64,000 bases of DNA from Gammaproteobacteria bacterium (GCA_012960535.1 DUBB01000036.1:1-64000), one strand, 5' to 3'; positions 31,710 through 41,652 are shown, numbered from the stretch's first letter. Notes: generated from the sequence alone by a model not told the origin. Program-made: numbers and translations.

Positions 31710-33920
31710 TTACCTCGATCCCGGCTGATAGGTTTCAACAGCGCTGGCCTGTACGTCGGCAGAGTAATAAGCAACCGTCTTAAACTCACGGTTAATATAA
31801 CGTTCAGCCTGATCAAAGAAATGCGGTGATTGTGGATCCCCGCTCTGACCGCCTGCGAGTAGGGTTTTTGCCTTTACTTTCTCGCCAAATTCCACCACCG
31901 CAACGAAACTGTTTCCGGAAGCCCCGTACAGCTTTTTAGTGCCGGGGAAATGTTTCGCACCAAAGGATGCCAGTGCGCCCCATCTTCCAGAGGCCATTGA
32001 GACCGGCAGGCTTGCTGCATCATCATCATGTGGCTGGTTGATAGCACCGGTAATACGCTGTAATCGATTAACCTCTCCCCAGGGTAACTGCCACTTCCCA
32101 AAATCTCTTACCAGATCAGATAGTACTTCTGAAAAGATAACCAGTCTTTCTTCTAAGGGTGACGATGTGCCGAAATAGTCAGTCAACTCAGCGCCTTTAA
32201 GCGCACTCGGATTCTGACCTACTTCACCATAATGAAAACCGTAAAAATGGGCTAGCGTCATGGCCATTGAATCCGAACTTGATTTCAGATCCCAATGCCG
32301 GAGTATTTCAATTGCTTTGGCCATTTCCGGATCTGAGCTTCCCTGTTGATCAAACGCAAGGATCAAGCCTGGTAGCAGTTTTTCGAAACCCGGCAAGTAA
32401 GGGTCATAGGCCAGATCCAGCAGCGTCTCCAGGCTCCAGTTGCTGCCGGCCTTTAATAATCGTGCCGCATGAATTGCTCTGAAATTTTCCGGGTCTGGCG
32501 CCATATAACTCGGATAATCCTGGCGTATCGGGCTGAACTCGCCTGCTGCGCTGAAAGGCGTTGAATTACAATTCTGAATCCAGCCGTTTTCCGGATTTAA
32601 CAGGGTAATGCTTTCTGACACTTCATGTATTCCTGACCAGTCAGTCCTCGGATCGCTGCCATCGACAGGTTTGGAATAATCAAACTGAACGTCCCTGCGA
32701 GGAATAAAATTACCGTGGTAGTAAGCAATGTTGCCAGCAGCATCGGCAAAAACCGTATTATTGGATGAGTTCGTGCGGATATCCATCATCTCTCTGAACT
32801 GAGAGTGATTAGATAATTTAGTGCGAACAAAAGATTGCCTTAAGGCATTCACCGGATCCCAATTGATCTTAGTAGCGACCCAGCGCCCCTCCAGCCTGTG
32901 CGTAATTGGCCCGTGATGGCTATGATAGACAGGGAAGGTCCTGTCTAGTAAATCGTCACCGTCCTTGTACTTCAGGGTCACACTAGAAACCTGGATATCT
33001 CGTAGTTCATCACCATATCGATAAACCAGCTTGCCATCAATTTTCGACACGTCTTCGACAAATTCATCCATGAAATCGAGCCGCGTTGACGTGTGCATCC
33101 AACCCGTCTTTTCATTAAAGCCCTGATAGACGAAAAATTGTCCCCAGGTGACCGCTCCATAGGCGTTAAGGCCCTGTTCACTGACCACATGAACCTCACC
33201 CCTGAAATAGAAAGAGGTATGCGGATTAATCAAGAACAGAGGATGCCCTGATTCGGTCAAATCTCCAGAGATCGCAATCCCATTTGAGCCCCTCGGCTCG
33301 GCTAGGGCAGTTTCCCGGGTTTGCTCGAGGGTTGGCACCCCCCGATCCTGATTCTTGCCATAAAAAGCGGCTATCCCATCCAATGGGATCTGTTCAATAT
33401 CGCCTCCAATCGAACCCTCGCTGAAAAACATGGGCATCCAGGGCTCAAACCGTTTCAGTAATCTGGGTTGTACTTCCGGGTTTGCTGCCAGATAGTAATT
33501 CAAGCCATCTGCGTAAGCATCACACAAATCCTGCAACCAGCGTGGCGCATCATCATAAGCCTGCTGGGCTTCTTCAAGGGACATGTAAAGACGCGCCCGC
33601 AGGTCGCTGTACAGGGCAGATTCACCTTCCACTTCAGCCAGTCGCCCCATGGCCCAGATATAATTCTGTTCAACTCGATTAAAGTCATCCTCGGCCTGGG
33701 CGTATAACAATCCGAACACAGCATCAGCATCGGTCTTGCCATAGATGTGCGGCACACCAAATTGATCACGTATGATGGTTACCTGCTCGGCCCTCAGGGC
33801 CAATCGCTTGAGTTCTGATTCCAACTCAGAATTGTTACCTTGCTCCTCGCAGCCAGCCAGTCCAAACACAAGGATAAATGCTGATAACCACCGAATATGA
33901 AAATTGTCCAGATGTTTCAT
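31710..33920 (-). CDS. Penicillin acylase-family N-terminal-nucleophile hydrolase, lipoprotein
   Basis: 736 aa. The signal SAFILVFGLAGC with a lipobox Cys at about residue 24 predicts membrane attachment. The family is made as a precursor cut before a Ser that becomes the beta-chain nucleophile; here GSNGIAI follows AEPR, with Ser212 the likely nucleophile. INPHTSFYFRGEVHVV is typical of the beta chain start. Relatives (PvdQ, aculeacin A acylase, PA) remove acyl groups from N-acyl-homoserine lactones, lipopeptides or beta-lactams. The substrate is not predictable; a quorum-quenching role is one option. Confidence 0.88.
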   Translation of the reverse strand: MKHLDNFHIRWLSAFILVFGLAGCEEQGNNSELESELKRLALRAEQVTIIRDQFGVPHIYGKTDADAVFGLLYAQAEDDFNRVEQNYIWAMGRLAEVEGESALYSDLRARLYMSLEEAQQAYDDAPRWLQDLCDAYADGLNYYLAANPEVQPRLLKRFEPWMPMFFSEGSIGGDIEQIPLDGIAAFYGKNQDRGVPTLEQTRETALAEPRGSNGIAISGDLTESGHPLFLINPHTSFYFRGEVHVVSEQGLNAYGAVTWGQFFVYQGFNEKTGWMHTSTRLDFMDEFVEDVSKIDGKLVYRYGDELRDIQVSSVTLKYKDGDDLLDRTFPVYHSHHGPITHRLEGRWVATKINWDPVNALRQSFVRTKLSNHSQFREMMDIRTNSSNNTVFADAAGNIAYYHGNFIPRRDVQFDYSKPVDGSDPRTDWSGIHEVSESITLLNPENGWIQNCNSTPFSAAGEFSPIRQDYPSYMAPDPENFRAIHAARLLKAGSNWSLETLLDLAYDPYLPGFEKLLPGLILAFDQQGSSDPEMAKAIEILRHWDLKSSSDSMAMTLAHFYGFHYGEVGQNPSALKGAELTDYFGTSSPLEERLVIFSEVLSDLVRDFGKWQLPWGEVNRLQRITGAINQPHDDDAASLPVSMASGRWGALASFGAKHFPGTKKLYGASGNSFVAVVEFGEKVKAKTLLAGGQSGDPQSPHFFDQAERYINREFKTVAYYSADVQASAVETYQPGSR

Positions 33921-33984
33921 TTTAGTAAGAATCCTGATGTTGATGTGCGTCTATGCTATAGCTTGGCATACCTGACCAGGTCTG

Positions 33985-35310
33985 TCAGCGAGTCCGCAGA
34001 TGCGCTGGTAATTCTACCCATTGTCCCATCGCTCCGACATTGTCCGGTAAAACCGTCAGCTTGTCTGCAAAGTCATCGCTTCGGAAGTTCTCCAGGAAAT
34101 TGGCTATCGCCTTGGCCCACCACATCCGCTTACGCAGATCTTCTGCTTCAAGATCCATCTCTGTTACGCCCTCGCTGCCGAGTTCAACTCGCGCTCCACC
34201 TTCATTTTCAAAGGCAGCCGAACGCCAGATTGCCCCTCCCATTCCCACATAATAAACGAATAATACCGTGCTCATGATCGCGTATTCCCGCTCGAATTGA
34301 GCAAAAGAATAATCAACATAGCGTTGGGTCTTGGACATAAACAGGTCATAGAACCGCTTTTGAACGATGCGTCGGTTCTCGGCTTGGTAAACTTCCGGCA
34401 ACACAGTTCCGCTGCTCATCAGATAAGCCAGATCAGACGGAACTGGCCCCTGAAACAGCAACTGGAAATCAATGGTAATCCAGCCTTCGGGATAAGCGGG
34501 ACTCTTCTCGCACAGGAACAGATTGTCGCCTCTTAAATCACCATGAGATAAAGTACAGGTGCCGCCATTTTCGGGTTTAATGGCATCAAAGAACGCTTCC
34601 AATTTATTGGTGAACAGTTCTGCTGCGTTTACGCCCAGAATCTGGTCCCAAGCGCAGCCATTGACCAGCGACGATTCGGGCATGCTGACTACCTTGTCAA
34701 ACAGCTTTGCACCCCCTGGCATGACCTCCCGGTAAACGGCTAAATTTGCATCCGAACACCAGTGCTCTATCCCAGCAGCCTGCAAATCCACCAACCGACT
34801 GCCCTCATTACATCCTTCCCAGGCGATGGCTGCATCGACCAACCCGGGGATCAGGTCCAACACCTCATCCAGATTCAATTCCTGCTCATGTACCTTCTGC
34901 TGTGCAAAGCCGCTGACATCCTCCATTATCAGTCCCCAGCGGTTCTCGCTGGAATCATAATCCGCCAGGAAAACCCTCGGCCGAGGAAAGAAGGCATCTT
35001 CTGCCATCATATAGCCCTTAATATCCTTCACAAACATGTCGCTGATAGCTTCACTGGGCAGCATTTCAAAATCGGGCCAGGCTTTGGCAACAAAGGCATC
35101 ACAACAGTCAGTCGGTTCCGCAAAAGTTACTTTCATTTTCTTAATATCTGAAAAATACCCGGCAGTCATACCAACACCGCTCTCAACCACAGAGACAATG
35201 GAATTACTATCTTCTATCAATCCCTGACTCCTGAGAATGCCAGTCAGATACTCGGCATCAATCTCGCCAAGGTTACGGGGTAATTTCATGCCAGCTGGAA
35301 TCGTTTTCAC
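33985..35310 (-). CDS. Small-molecule phosphotransferase, ecdysteroid kinase-like (APH superfamily)
   Basis: 441 aa from GTG 35310 (GAGG 6 bases upstream); the TTG at 35322 has no site. Protein-kinase-like fold of the APH/choline kinase group: LIMEDVSGFAQQ hinge, catalytic LSHGDLRGDNLFLCE and metal Asp in WITIDFQLLFQGP with SDLAYLM. The motif set fits the DUF227/EcKinase-like group found in insects and in steroid- or terpenoid-degrading bacteria. It probably phosphorylates an alcohol group on a small molecule. A second member lies at 42502-43599. It follows the acylase gene's start region with 64 bases between. Confidence 0.8.
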   Translation of the reverse strand: MKTIPAGMKLPRNLGEIDAEYLTGILRSQGLIEDSNSIVSVVESGVGMTAGYFSDIKKMKVTFAEPTDCCDAFVAKAWPDFEMLPSEAISDMFVKDIKGYMMAEDAFFPRPRVFLADYDSSENRWGLIMEDVSGFAQQKVHEQELNLDEVLDLIPGLVDAAIAWEGCNEGSRLVDLQAAGIEHWCSDANLAVYREVMPGGAKLFDKVVSMPESSLVNGCAWDQILGVNAAELFTNKLEAFFDAIKPENGGTCTLSHGDLRGDNLFLCEKSPAYPEGWITIDFQLLFQGPVPSDLAYLMSSGTVLPEVYQAENRRIVQKRFYDLFMSKTQRYVDYSFAQFEREYAIMSTVLFVYYVGMGGAIWRSAAFENEGGARVELGSEGVTEMDLEAEDLRKRMWWAKAIANFLENFRSDDFADKLTVLPDNVGAMGQWVELPAHLRTR

Positions 35311-35769
35311 CTGAATCCTCAATGTCTATATAATGTTGATAACAAGCAACCACTGTATAGTTTATTAGATGCTTTTGACAGCCATACAGTCTAGCCATAA
35401 ACAATCTCCGCCATACAGTCTAGCCGTAAACAATCTCTGCTATACAGCCTATCCACCAACAATCTCTGCCATACAGCCTATCCCGCAATAAACTCCGCTA
35501 AATAAGCTGACCCAAGCGCAAATTCAGCTGAGCGGCTACCTAAAGCCAGTAGATGCCGCAAAGTATTCCAGAGAGTGCATTAAGCGTTATCTAGCAGCTG
35601 TAATTTGGATTTAAAGCAATTAACTACTGATACCTGGCATCGGTATAGCCCTGCTCAAGATGCCTGTCAGGTTCGAACCTTGGCTGTCGTCCGAACTTGG
35701 ATTACCATAGGCTTGATGGGTCACCGCCCTATCCTGTAACCAAATTTCACTCCAACGCAAGGGACGCTC
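35311..35769. other. Intergenic region with a 29-bp tandem array
   Basis: 459 bases between the divergent kinase and LLM genes. It contains the repeat array at 35381-35496. The rest, 35500-35769, shows nothing recognisable; the ribosome site AAGGGA precedes the ATG at 35770. Confidence 0.6.
35381..35496. repeat. Four 29-bp degenerate tandem repeats
   Basis: Units start at 35381, 35410, 35439 and 35468. The first reads GCCATACAGTCTAGCC followed by ATAAACAATCTCC; the others differ at a few positions. A fifth partial unit (GCTAAATAAGC) follows. The array sits in the divergent promoter region, so it could be a multi-site operator or a replication-slippage tract. There are no unique spacers, so it is not CRISPR. 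Confidence 0.75.
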
Positions 35770-36609
35770 ATGAATATCGGTCTTTTTGGCATCAATATGA
35801 ATTTTCTGGCCTATCCTGATTGGGCAAAAACAGTCGCCCAACATGCTGAAGCAAATGGTTTTGAGTCTCTGTGGACGGGAGAACATGTGGTGCTCCCCGA
35901 TCCGCAACAGGCACCATCACCTGCCCCGCCGCAGACACCCATGACCCACCCATCAACCGCATTGGCCTACCTGGCGGCGGTGACCAGCACCATAAAAATC
36001 GCAACTGGCATCACGCTTATAGCGCAACGAAACCCGGTAGTCCTGGCTAAAGAAATGGCTTCTCTTGATGTCCTCAGCGGTGGTCGCCTGCTGCTTGGCA
36101 TTGGTGCCGGCTACCTGCACCAGGAATTTTCAGCCCTGGGCGTTGATTTTGCGTCAAGGGGGGCGAGAACGGATGAATACATCGATGCAATGAGGGCGCT
36201 CTGGACTCAGCAGAAACCGAGCTTCCAGGGGAAGCACGTTAATTTCAGCCAGATCGATGCCCAGCCACGCCCGGTTCAGAGCGGCGGGCCACCCATTATT
36301 GTAGGTGGTGCCAGCCCAGCTGCCTTACGCAGGGCGATCACCCGGGGGCAAGGCTGGTACGGATTCGCCATGTCAGTAGATGCTGCAAAGAAAGCTTGTG
36401 CAGCCATTGAACTGGTGAGTTCCCGGTTTGAACGACCGGCCCGGCTTGGCAAGTTAGAGCTCAGCATTACGCCACCTAAACCACCAACAAAGACAATGGC
36501 AGAAGATTACGCTGCCATTGGAATCTCCCGCCTGATACCCATGCTGGGTTTCTATAAAGAGGCTAATATCCTTGAATCACTCGATAATCTAGCGACTGAA
36601 CTGTTGTAA
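35770..36609 (+). CDS. LLM-class flavin/F420-dependent oxidoreductase
   Basis: 279 aa, ATG with AAGGGA upstream. Luciferase-like monooxygenase barrel: MNIGLFGINMNFLAYP, FESLWTGEHVVLPD, IKIATGITLIAQRNPVVLAKEMASLD, LLLGIGAGYL and PIIVGGASPAALRRAI. The pattern resembles the TIGR03619 probable F420-dependent group. Whether it uses F420 or FMN cannot be told from sequence alone; no F420 synthesis gene is visible here. Substrate unknown. Its end faces a gene of unknown function with 71 bases between. Confidence 0.85.
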   Translation: MNIGLFGINMNFLAYPDWAKTVAQHAEANGFESLWTGEHVVLPDPQQAPSPAPPQTPMTHPSTALAYLAAVTSTIKIATGITLIAQRNPVVLAKEMASLDVLSGGRLLLGIGAGYLHQEFSALGVDFASRGARTDEYIDAMRALWTQQKPSFQGKHVNFSQIDAQPRPVQSGGPPIIVGGASPAALRRAITRGQGWYGFAMSVDAAKKACAAIELVSSRFERPARLGKLELSITPPKPPTKTMAEDYAAIGISRLIPMLGFYKEANILESLDNLATELL

Positions 36610-36680
36610 ACCTGGACCCACGGCAGCCACTATCTGTTGGCTAGCTGCCAGCGATCTGGCTATCTTAGCGATGGACTGGA

Positions 36681-37700
36681 TCAACTCGCTAACTGGTCAA
36701 ATTCCTGTAGGATTTTTTCGCCTGAGGCATGCTCCAGAATGGCAGATTTTAGACTATCATATTGACTTCTAGCTGCGATGCCGGGCTGTTCCTGCGTTGC
36801 CCATACGACCAGGCCTTGCCAAAAGCGATCAATCAATTCGGCTCCGGGCACGCTACCACCGTCAAGCTTCTTGATACTCAACTCCCTGAACTCGCCTAAA
36901 TAGAGGCGCAGGGATTCAACGTGAATTTCTTCGTCCTCTCTGATACGACCCACGAGTTCTGCCGCATCCTCCGCCATCTCACGGTGATCAACGAACAATG
37001 ATTGATTACGAAAAGTCTTTTGGGTCGCGTCGAAACCAATCTCCGCTCTGAATTCGATCATCAGTAAATTCATCAGAAAACTCAGCATGCCCTCATATTG
37101 CTGAGCGATCTCTGGCATCAGCCGGGTGCCCGCCTCAGGTCTAGCAATGGCTTCTGGCGGTTCTACATCCGGATAAGCCTGCTCACCGAAAACGATATCT
37201 CTAGCAACAAACCACATCACATCGTGACCACCGATTCCTTTATCAGGTTCACCACCCTCATCAATGCCATGGATGGCAAGTAGCCCTTTATTCAGGTGAC
37301 CCAGGGCCATTTCGCTGATATCTTCTACAATGATTTCCTGTAGGTCTGGAAACGTCATTTCCGCCAGGACGCGACCACGACCTTCAATTTTCCCAGTGAT
37401 AGTCAGGCTGTTCCAGAATGGCCTGGTGATACCCTCTCGAATCAAAAAAGCTGATTGTTTTAGATTGGGCATGCGAGCACCACTTAATAAAGAGGCGTCT
37501 GCATCAAAAAGCTCACCGCCTCTGGACTCAAGCGCCCTGGTCCACGCTTGTATTGCTTTTCTTCTCCCCAAAGAGCGAGGCGATATATAGGTTCCTTGGG
37601 TATCAAAGCCACCATGCATGCGCACGCCTTGAACCTGGTGCATACGCTCGTAAGAATGTTCTGTGTAGAGTTCTGATTCAGAAAAATTCAACTTGTCCAA
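36681..37700 (-). CDS. Protein of unknown function, helical, ferritin-like motif possible
   Basis: 339 aa from a TTG start with AAGGA upstream; the first ATG would be residue 20. I do not recognise the family. The N-terminus has YISPRSLGRRKAIQAWTRAL; the middle has GHDVMWFVARDIVFGE; the C-terminal third is helical with acidic/His pairs (DHREMAEDAAELVG, EEIHVESLRLYLGEF) that recall carboxylate-bridged diiron proteins. No signal peptide or TM helix. No operon partner is evident. The coding character is good (regular amino-acid composition, long frame); function is open. Confidence 0.6.
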   Translation of the reverse strand: MDKLNFSESELYTEHSYERMHQVQGVRMHGGFDTQGTYISPRSLGRRKAIQAWTRALESRGGELFDADASLLSGARMPNLKQSAFLIREGITRPFWNSLTITGKIEGRGRVLAEMTFPDLQEIIVEDISEMALGHLNKGLLAIHGIDEGGEPDKGIGGHDVMWFVARDIVFGEQAYPDVEPPEAIARPEAGTRLMPEIAQQYEGMLSFLMNLLMIEFRAEIGFDATQKTFRNQSLFVDHREMAEDAAELVGRIREDEEIHVESLRLYLGEFRELSIKKLDGGSVPGAELIDRFWQGLVVWATQEQPGIAARSQYDSLKSAILEHASGEKILQEFDQLAS

Positions 37701-37953
37701 ATGGGTTTCCTTTCCAGCACTGAATGAATAAAGCCTACTCTACCCTTTAGCCTGCCTTTTTCAAAGGTTGTTGCAACCCAGCAACCAAGAATTTCGGGCA
37801 ACAGCAATTGACAGTTTTCTGACAAATGAAGACAATGCTGTTTGTTCTCGGTGTGCCAGCGGTGAACAACGGCCGAGCAAACCTCCAGACCGTTGACCTA
37901 GCGGATAAGTCAGAGCCTTGAGCACGTCAGTAATTACCAGATAGGAAATTCCA

Positions 37954-38745
37954 ATGACTGATCTAAAGGGCAAAGTAGCCGTTGTTACCGGCGCAAGTAA
38001 GGGTATCGGCAAAGGTATTGCAGAAGGACTGGGTGAAGCGGGATGTACAGTCTACTTTACCGGCAGAAGTACCAGCCAACAGACGCCACCGGCACCAATG
38101 ACTATTCAGGCAACTGCTGCATCAGTGGCATCGTTTGGCGGCAAAGCCATTCCCGTGGCCCTGGATCACAACAATGACGATGAAGTCAGAGAACTGTTCC
38201 AGCGAGTAGAAAGGGAACAGGGCCGACTTGATATACTAGTCAACAATGTCTATCAGATCCCCAGTCCACCGGCCATGGGAAAAGGCTTCTGGGAACACCC
38301 TATTTCTGTGTGGGACGATCAGTGTGGGGTAGGTCTGCGAGGCTATTACACTGCGTCAGTACTGGGCGCGCCCATGATGGTCAAACAAAAAAGCGGTTTA
38401 ATCGTTAATATTTCCTCACGAGGCGGTAGAGGCTATGTGTTCAGTGCCAGCTATGGTGTCGGCAAGGCTGGAGTTGACCGCATGGCCCAGGACTTTGCTA
38501 TTGAATTACAGAACCATCAAGTCACTGCAATCTCCCTGTCTCCCTCAAAAGTCAAAACTGAGTTCATCCTGGACATGGTCGCCCAGGGTAAAATGGAACT
38601 GGATACAGCCCATGCCCAGTCGGTTCGCTTATCCGGCCGAGTAATAGCAGCATTGGCAGCCGACTCCAGTATATTCAACAAAAGCGGGGGTATTTACACT
38701 GTCAGCGAAATTGCCGAAGAATACGGCGTCATCGACCCGGATTAG
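37954..38745 (+). CDS. Short-chain dehydrogenase/reductase, DHRS1-like
   Basis: 263 aa; AGGA lies 7 bases before the ATG. TGASKGIG binds nucleotide; NNVYQ replaces the usual NNAG, as in the DHRS1-type subgroup; NISSRGGRGYVFSASYGVGK provides catalytic Ser, Tyr and Lys. GRSTSQ after the second strand includes an Arg that suggests NADP(H). Substrate unknown; related enzymes act on steroids or ketones. It is divergent from the unknown gene at 36681-37700 and convergent with the transporter gene. Confidence 0.86.
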   Translation: MTDLKGKVAVVTGASKGIGKGIAEGLGEAGCTVYFTGRSTSQQTPPAPMTIQATAASVASFGGKAIPVALDHNNDDEVRELFQRVEREQGRLDILVNNVYQIPSPPAMGKGFWEHPISVWDDQCGVGLRGYYTASVLGAPMMVKQKSGLIVNISSRGGRGYVFSASYGVGKAGVDRMAQDFAIELQNHQVTAISLSPSKVKTEFILDMVAQGKMELDTAHAQSVRLSGRVIAALAADSSIFNKSGGIYTVSEIAEEYGVIDPD

Positions 38746-38802
38746 GCGACATAAACAGGTGGTGTACAACAAATTGGCTGAATGCGCCTGCGATTACCGT
38801 GA

Positions 38803-40107
38803 CTAGGCTGTGGACTGTGCAGGAATAACACGCGAAAAATAGACAAAAGCAAAGCCCAGGCCGATAAACCCAATCAATGCAGTCAGATAGCTAAATTGGA
38901 TAAAGAAAGCCAGTATACTGTCTCCCTGGTATACGAAAGTCTGATACAGCATCACTAATATACTACCCACATAACCCATGGCATCAGCAATATAAATCAG
39001 GAACCCTGCGTTGCTTTTATATCTCAAACACGCAATTAACCTTTCAAACAACATGCTTCCTACCGGGATATAGGCAATATAAGCACCCAGTCCCACTAAT
39101 ACGATCCACCAGAAAGGATCATCCAGGATTGCTGCCTGATAAAAGTATGTACTGCTAGCCAGTAACAACATGGAGGCTGCCATAATAGCTATCACGATCT
39201 GCACTGCCTTCAGATTATTTCTGATCAGGATAAAGGAGGCCATAATAAGCAGCGATAGTACGGCTACCCAGAGTTCGGTTTCAGCAAATATCCGGAAATT
39301 TCCTGATAAGCCGATTTCATTAAATATATCAGCAGCAAAATTATCCCGATAATCCCTGAAGGCGGTCAGAAAGAAATACATGACGACAATCGCCAGCAGG
39401 CCCGGCCAGGCGCCATACAACAGGCGTCTGCGATCCTCTGATGTCATCGCCTCCCTGACATGGCGGGCTCGGATATCGTCAGGTGTGGGAGCTGGCACCT
39501 GGTTTAACCACCAGACAGATAGAAACAGTGGCAATAGAAATAGCGCGCCGGTTACAAATGGCATCCAGTACTGCGACACAGCAAACTCCAGCATAATGTA
39601 CTTGCCAACTGCTTTGGTGACCCCGGAAGCCAGGATAAAACTGGAACTGAGAATAGCGGCCAATAACTCCGTAGTTCTACGCCCCTCTAAATAAGAGAAC
39701 ACCAGCCCCCAGATCATGCCAAGCGGTAGGCCATTAAAAAAAAGCAGCACAAAATTGTACGGCGGTGGCACCAGGGCAAAACCCAGCAGGGCTAATTCCG
39801 CAACCAGTACCAGAGCAATAATCATCCAGGGTCTATGGGCAGCAGTTAATTCGGAAATGACCTTAATACCAATGAACTTGGACGATGCATAACCTATAAG
39901 CTGCGCAAGAACCAACACCACCTTATAACTGATTGCAAAGTCCTGCACATCATCAAAAATACCCACGGCGAAGGGTTTCCTGAACGCATACATACAAAAA
40001 TACACTAGAAAAGCAGATGTCGACGCGGACAATATGAAGCGCAGGCTGGATCCAGATGCTGATTGCCATCTCGATTCAGGTCGCATCATCAAGCTGCCCA
40101 TCAGCAT
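38803..40107 (-). CDS. MFS-like membrane protein, DUF5690 family
   Basis: 434 aa (start could also be ATG 40089 or 40086). About 12 TM helices, beginning with FILSASTSAFLVYFCMYAFRKPFAVG; GLPLGMIWGLVFSYLEGRRTTELLAAIL is the characteristic segment, and the family is a relative of the hexose-phosphate/glycerol-3-phosphate transporters. The start lies inside the end of the upstream PAF-acetylhydrolase-like gene (up to 32 bases overlap), so the two are coupled. The transported compound is unknown; a product of the hydrolase is one possibility. Confidence 0.82.
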   Translation of the reverse strand: MLMGSLMMRPESRWQSASGSSLRFILSASTSAFLVYFCMYAFRKPFAVGIFDDVQDFAISYKVVLVLAQLIGYASSKFIGIKVISELTAAHRPWMIIALVLVAELALLGFALVPPPYNFVLLFFNGLPLGMIWGLVFSYLEGRRTTELLAAILSSSFILASGVTKAVGKYIMLEFAVSQYWMPFVTGALFLLPLFLSVWWLNQVPAPTPDDIRARHVREAMTSEDRRRLLYGAWPGLLAIVVMYFFLTAFRDYRDNFAADIFNEIGLSGNFRIFAETELWVAVLSLLIMASFILIRNNLKAVQIVIAIMAASMLLLASSTYFYQAAILDDPFWWIVLVGLGAYIAYIPVGSMLFERLIACLRYKSNAGFLIYIADAMGYVGSILVMLYQTFVYQGDSILAFFIQFSYLTALIGFIGLGFAFVYFSRVIPAQSTA

Positions 40108-41221
40108 CAGTGCCGGTTATTGAATTAAGGAGATGCGCATCAAAGAAATGCAACAGGTCTCTATTCAAGCTCACTCTGATCCTGTCTCGGGAAACTGATC
40201 CGGACAGACCAAACCATTTTGCCAATCGGGAAAACTGAGGCGCATCTGAAAAATCGAAATGCCGGGTACCGGGGAATAGTTCTATTAAGCCATTCTCTGA
40301 ATGCCTCATCAGTTTATCAAGCAAGCGGTAATTCAGCGGTTCCCCCTTCCATTGCCCCTGACCGATATATAGAAACGGCGTAACCAGGCCTTCATTGACT
40401 ATATGCTTTGGCAACGGCAGCAGCCAACCATCAAACGCTGCTGCTGCTGCAATTCGACAATCCGATGCTGCCAGCGTGATACTGGTAGCACCCCCATAAG
40501 AATGGCCGAAGACACCCGCCTGATTAGTCTGTACATTCTTCCACAGCGGATCGCCGCAGGCCATCCTGCGGGTTATTTCATCTAAAATGAAGGAAAGATC
40601 TGCCGTTCTTGTCGCGAGCTGAGGCGTTCTAAAAGCTCGGAATTCTTCCTTCGTTTGCTGAGCTGGCGCGGCTGATCGATAATCCGCAACCGAGCCATCG
40701 CTGAAAACAGTCAGATAAGCGTCGTAGGCATGATCAACAGCCACCACTATGTAGCCATGACTTGCCAGTTCTTCTGCCTGAATGGAATTCTGGGTCTTCA
40801 TACCACCAAGACCATGCGAGAACAGAACCAGCGGCAGGGACACCAAGGCCGCATCCCTTGGTGCATCGCGAAATGCATTGCATCTGACATTTTGCATATG
40901 AGCAATTAACAATGCCGGCAAACCTACCTGATAGGCAACCATAGACAGGCGTTGTACTGGGTGATCCAAATAAGTCGCTGGCGACAAATTTTCTGTTGTG
41001 GCAGCTGGATACCAGACCTGGACCACCAGCCTTCGCTTTTCCCCGGCCTGCGGGGTAAACCACTCGTCCCTGTCAGAATCGATCCAATCCAACACGGTAA
41101 AACCGACCGCATACTGACCGGACGGTTCTGGCAGATCATCTAAGGGTAAAAGGCGTGAAACGATAAAGCTGATGATTGGACCAAGCAGGCTCGCGAGCCA
41201 GGAGATTATCGTTGTTAGCAT
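40076..41221 (-). CDS. PAF-acetylhydrolase-like alpha/beta hydrolase, membrane-anchored
   Basis: 381 aa. An N-terminal hydrophobic segment (TTIISWLASLLGPIISFIV) suggests a signal anchor. LVLFSHGLGGMKTQ is the oxyanion region, FGHSYGGATS the nucleophile elbow, AAFDGWLLP the acid and PGTRHFDFSD the His. This matches platelet-activating factor acetylhydrolase/plasma lipase-like proteins, which remove short acyl chains from phospholipids. It overlaps the DUF5690 gene. The ribosome site is weak, so the start is moderately certain. Confidence 0.82.
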   Translation of the reverse strand: MLTTIISWLASLLGPIISFIVSRLLPLDDLPEPSGQYAVGFTVLDWIDSDRDEWFTPQAGEKRRLVVQVWYPAATTENLSPATYLDHPVQRLSMVAYQVGLPALLIAHMQNVRCNAFRDAPRDAALVSLPLVLFSHGLGGMKTQNSIQAEELASHGYIVVAVDHAYDAYLTVFSDGSVADYRSAAPAQQTKEEFRAFRTPQLATRTADLSFILDEITRRMACGDPLWKNVQTNQAGVFGHSYGGATSITLAASDCRIAAAAAFDGWLLPLPKHIVNEGLVTPFLYIGQGQWKGEPLNYRLLDKLMRHSENGLIELFPGTRHFDFSDAPQFSRLAKWFGLSGSVSRDRIRVSLNRDLLHFFDAHLLNSITGTDADGQLDDAT

Positions 41222-41298
41222 GGTGTCACTATATCAATACTCTAACATTGTCTCATTTGCAGCTTTGCTCACCTGGCCGAACCAATTTGCCGCAGGCG

Positions 41299-41652
41299 TT
41301 AATTTAATCGTCGATAACGCATTCGCGTGCCATGCTGCACTGGCAACAAGATTTCCTGAGCATTGATCTCCTCTGGGAAAAAAGCACCTGATATATGCGC
41401 CTGGACCAACGAAGCGCCATGCAGATCGCTCTGCCTTAAATCCAAGCCACGCAGATCCGCTCCGCGAAAATAGGCATTAGTGAAATCAACCCCCTGCGCA
41501 TCCATATTGCGCAGGTCAGCGCCTCTAAAATCGGCATTGCGAAGTTCGGGGATTTCTCCCCCTGCCTTTCGTTCATTGAATTCAGCTATCTTGCCGTCCT
41601 TCAATAAGACATACATACTGCTATCAGAGGCTGACGTTTTTATGTCACCCAC
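41299..41652 (-). CDS. Pentapeptide repeat protein
   Basis: 117 aa from GTG 41652 with GGAGG 6 bases upstream. Repeats of A(D/N)LxX type are clear: NADFRGADLRNMDAQGVDF and TNAYFRGADLRGLDLRQSDL, forming a short right-handed beta-helix. The N-terminal 40 residues are not repeated. Function unknown; such short proteins can mimic DNA or mediate contacts. It sits alone, 77 bases before the hydrolase gene on the same strand. Confidence 0.82.
   Translation of the reverse strand: MGDIKTSASDSSMYVLLKDGKIAEFNERKAGGEIPELRNADFRGADLRNMDAQGVDFTNAYFRGADLRGLDLRQSDLHGASLVQAHISGAFFPEEINAQEILLPVQHGTRMRYRRLN

Noticed and set aside
35381..35496. CRISPR array
   Set aside because: Units abut with no unique spacers and there are no cas genes. 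The same holds for 52920-53121.
41172..41366. 64-codon plus-strand frame between the hydrolase and pentapeptide genes
   Set aside because: Overlaps both minus-strand genes and has no ribosome site or motif.
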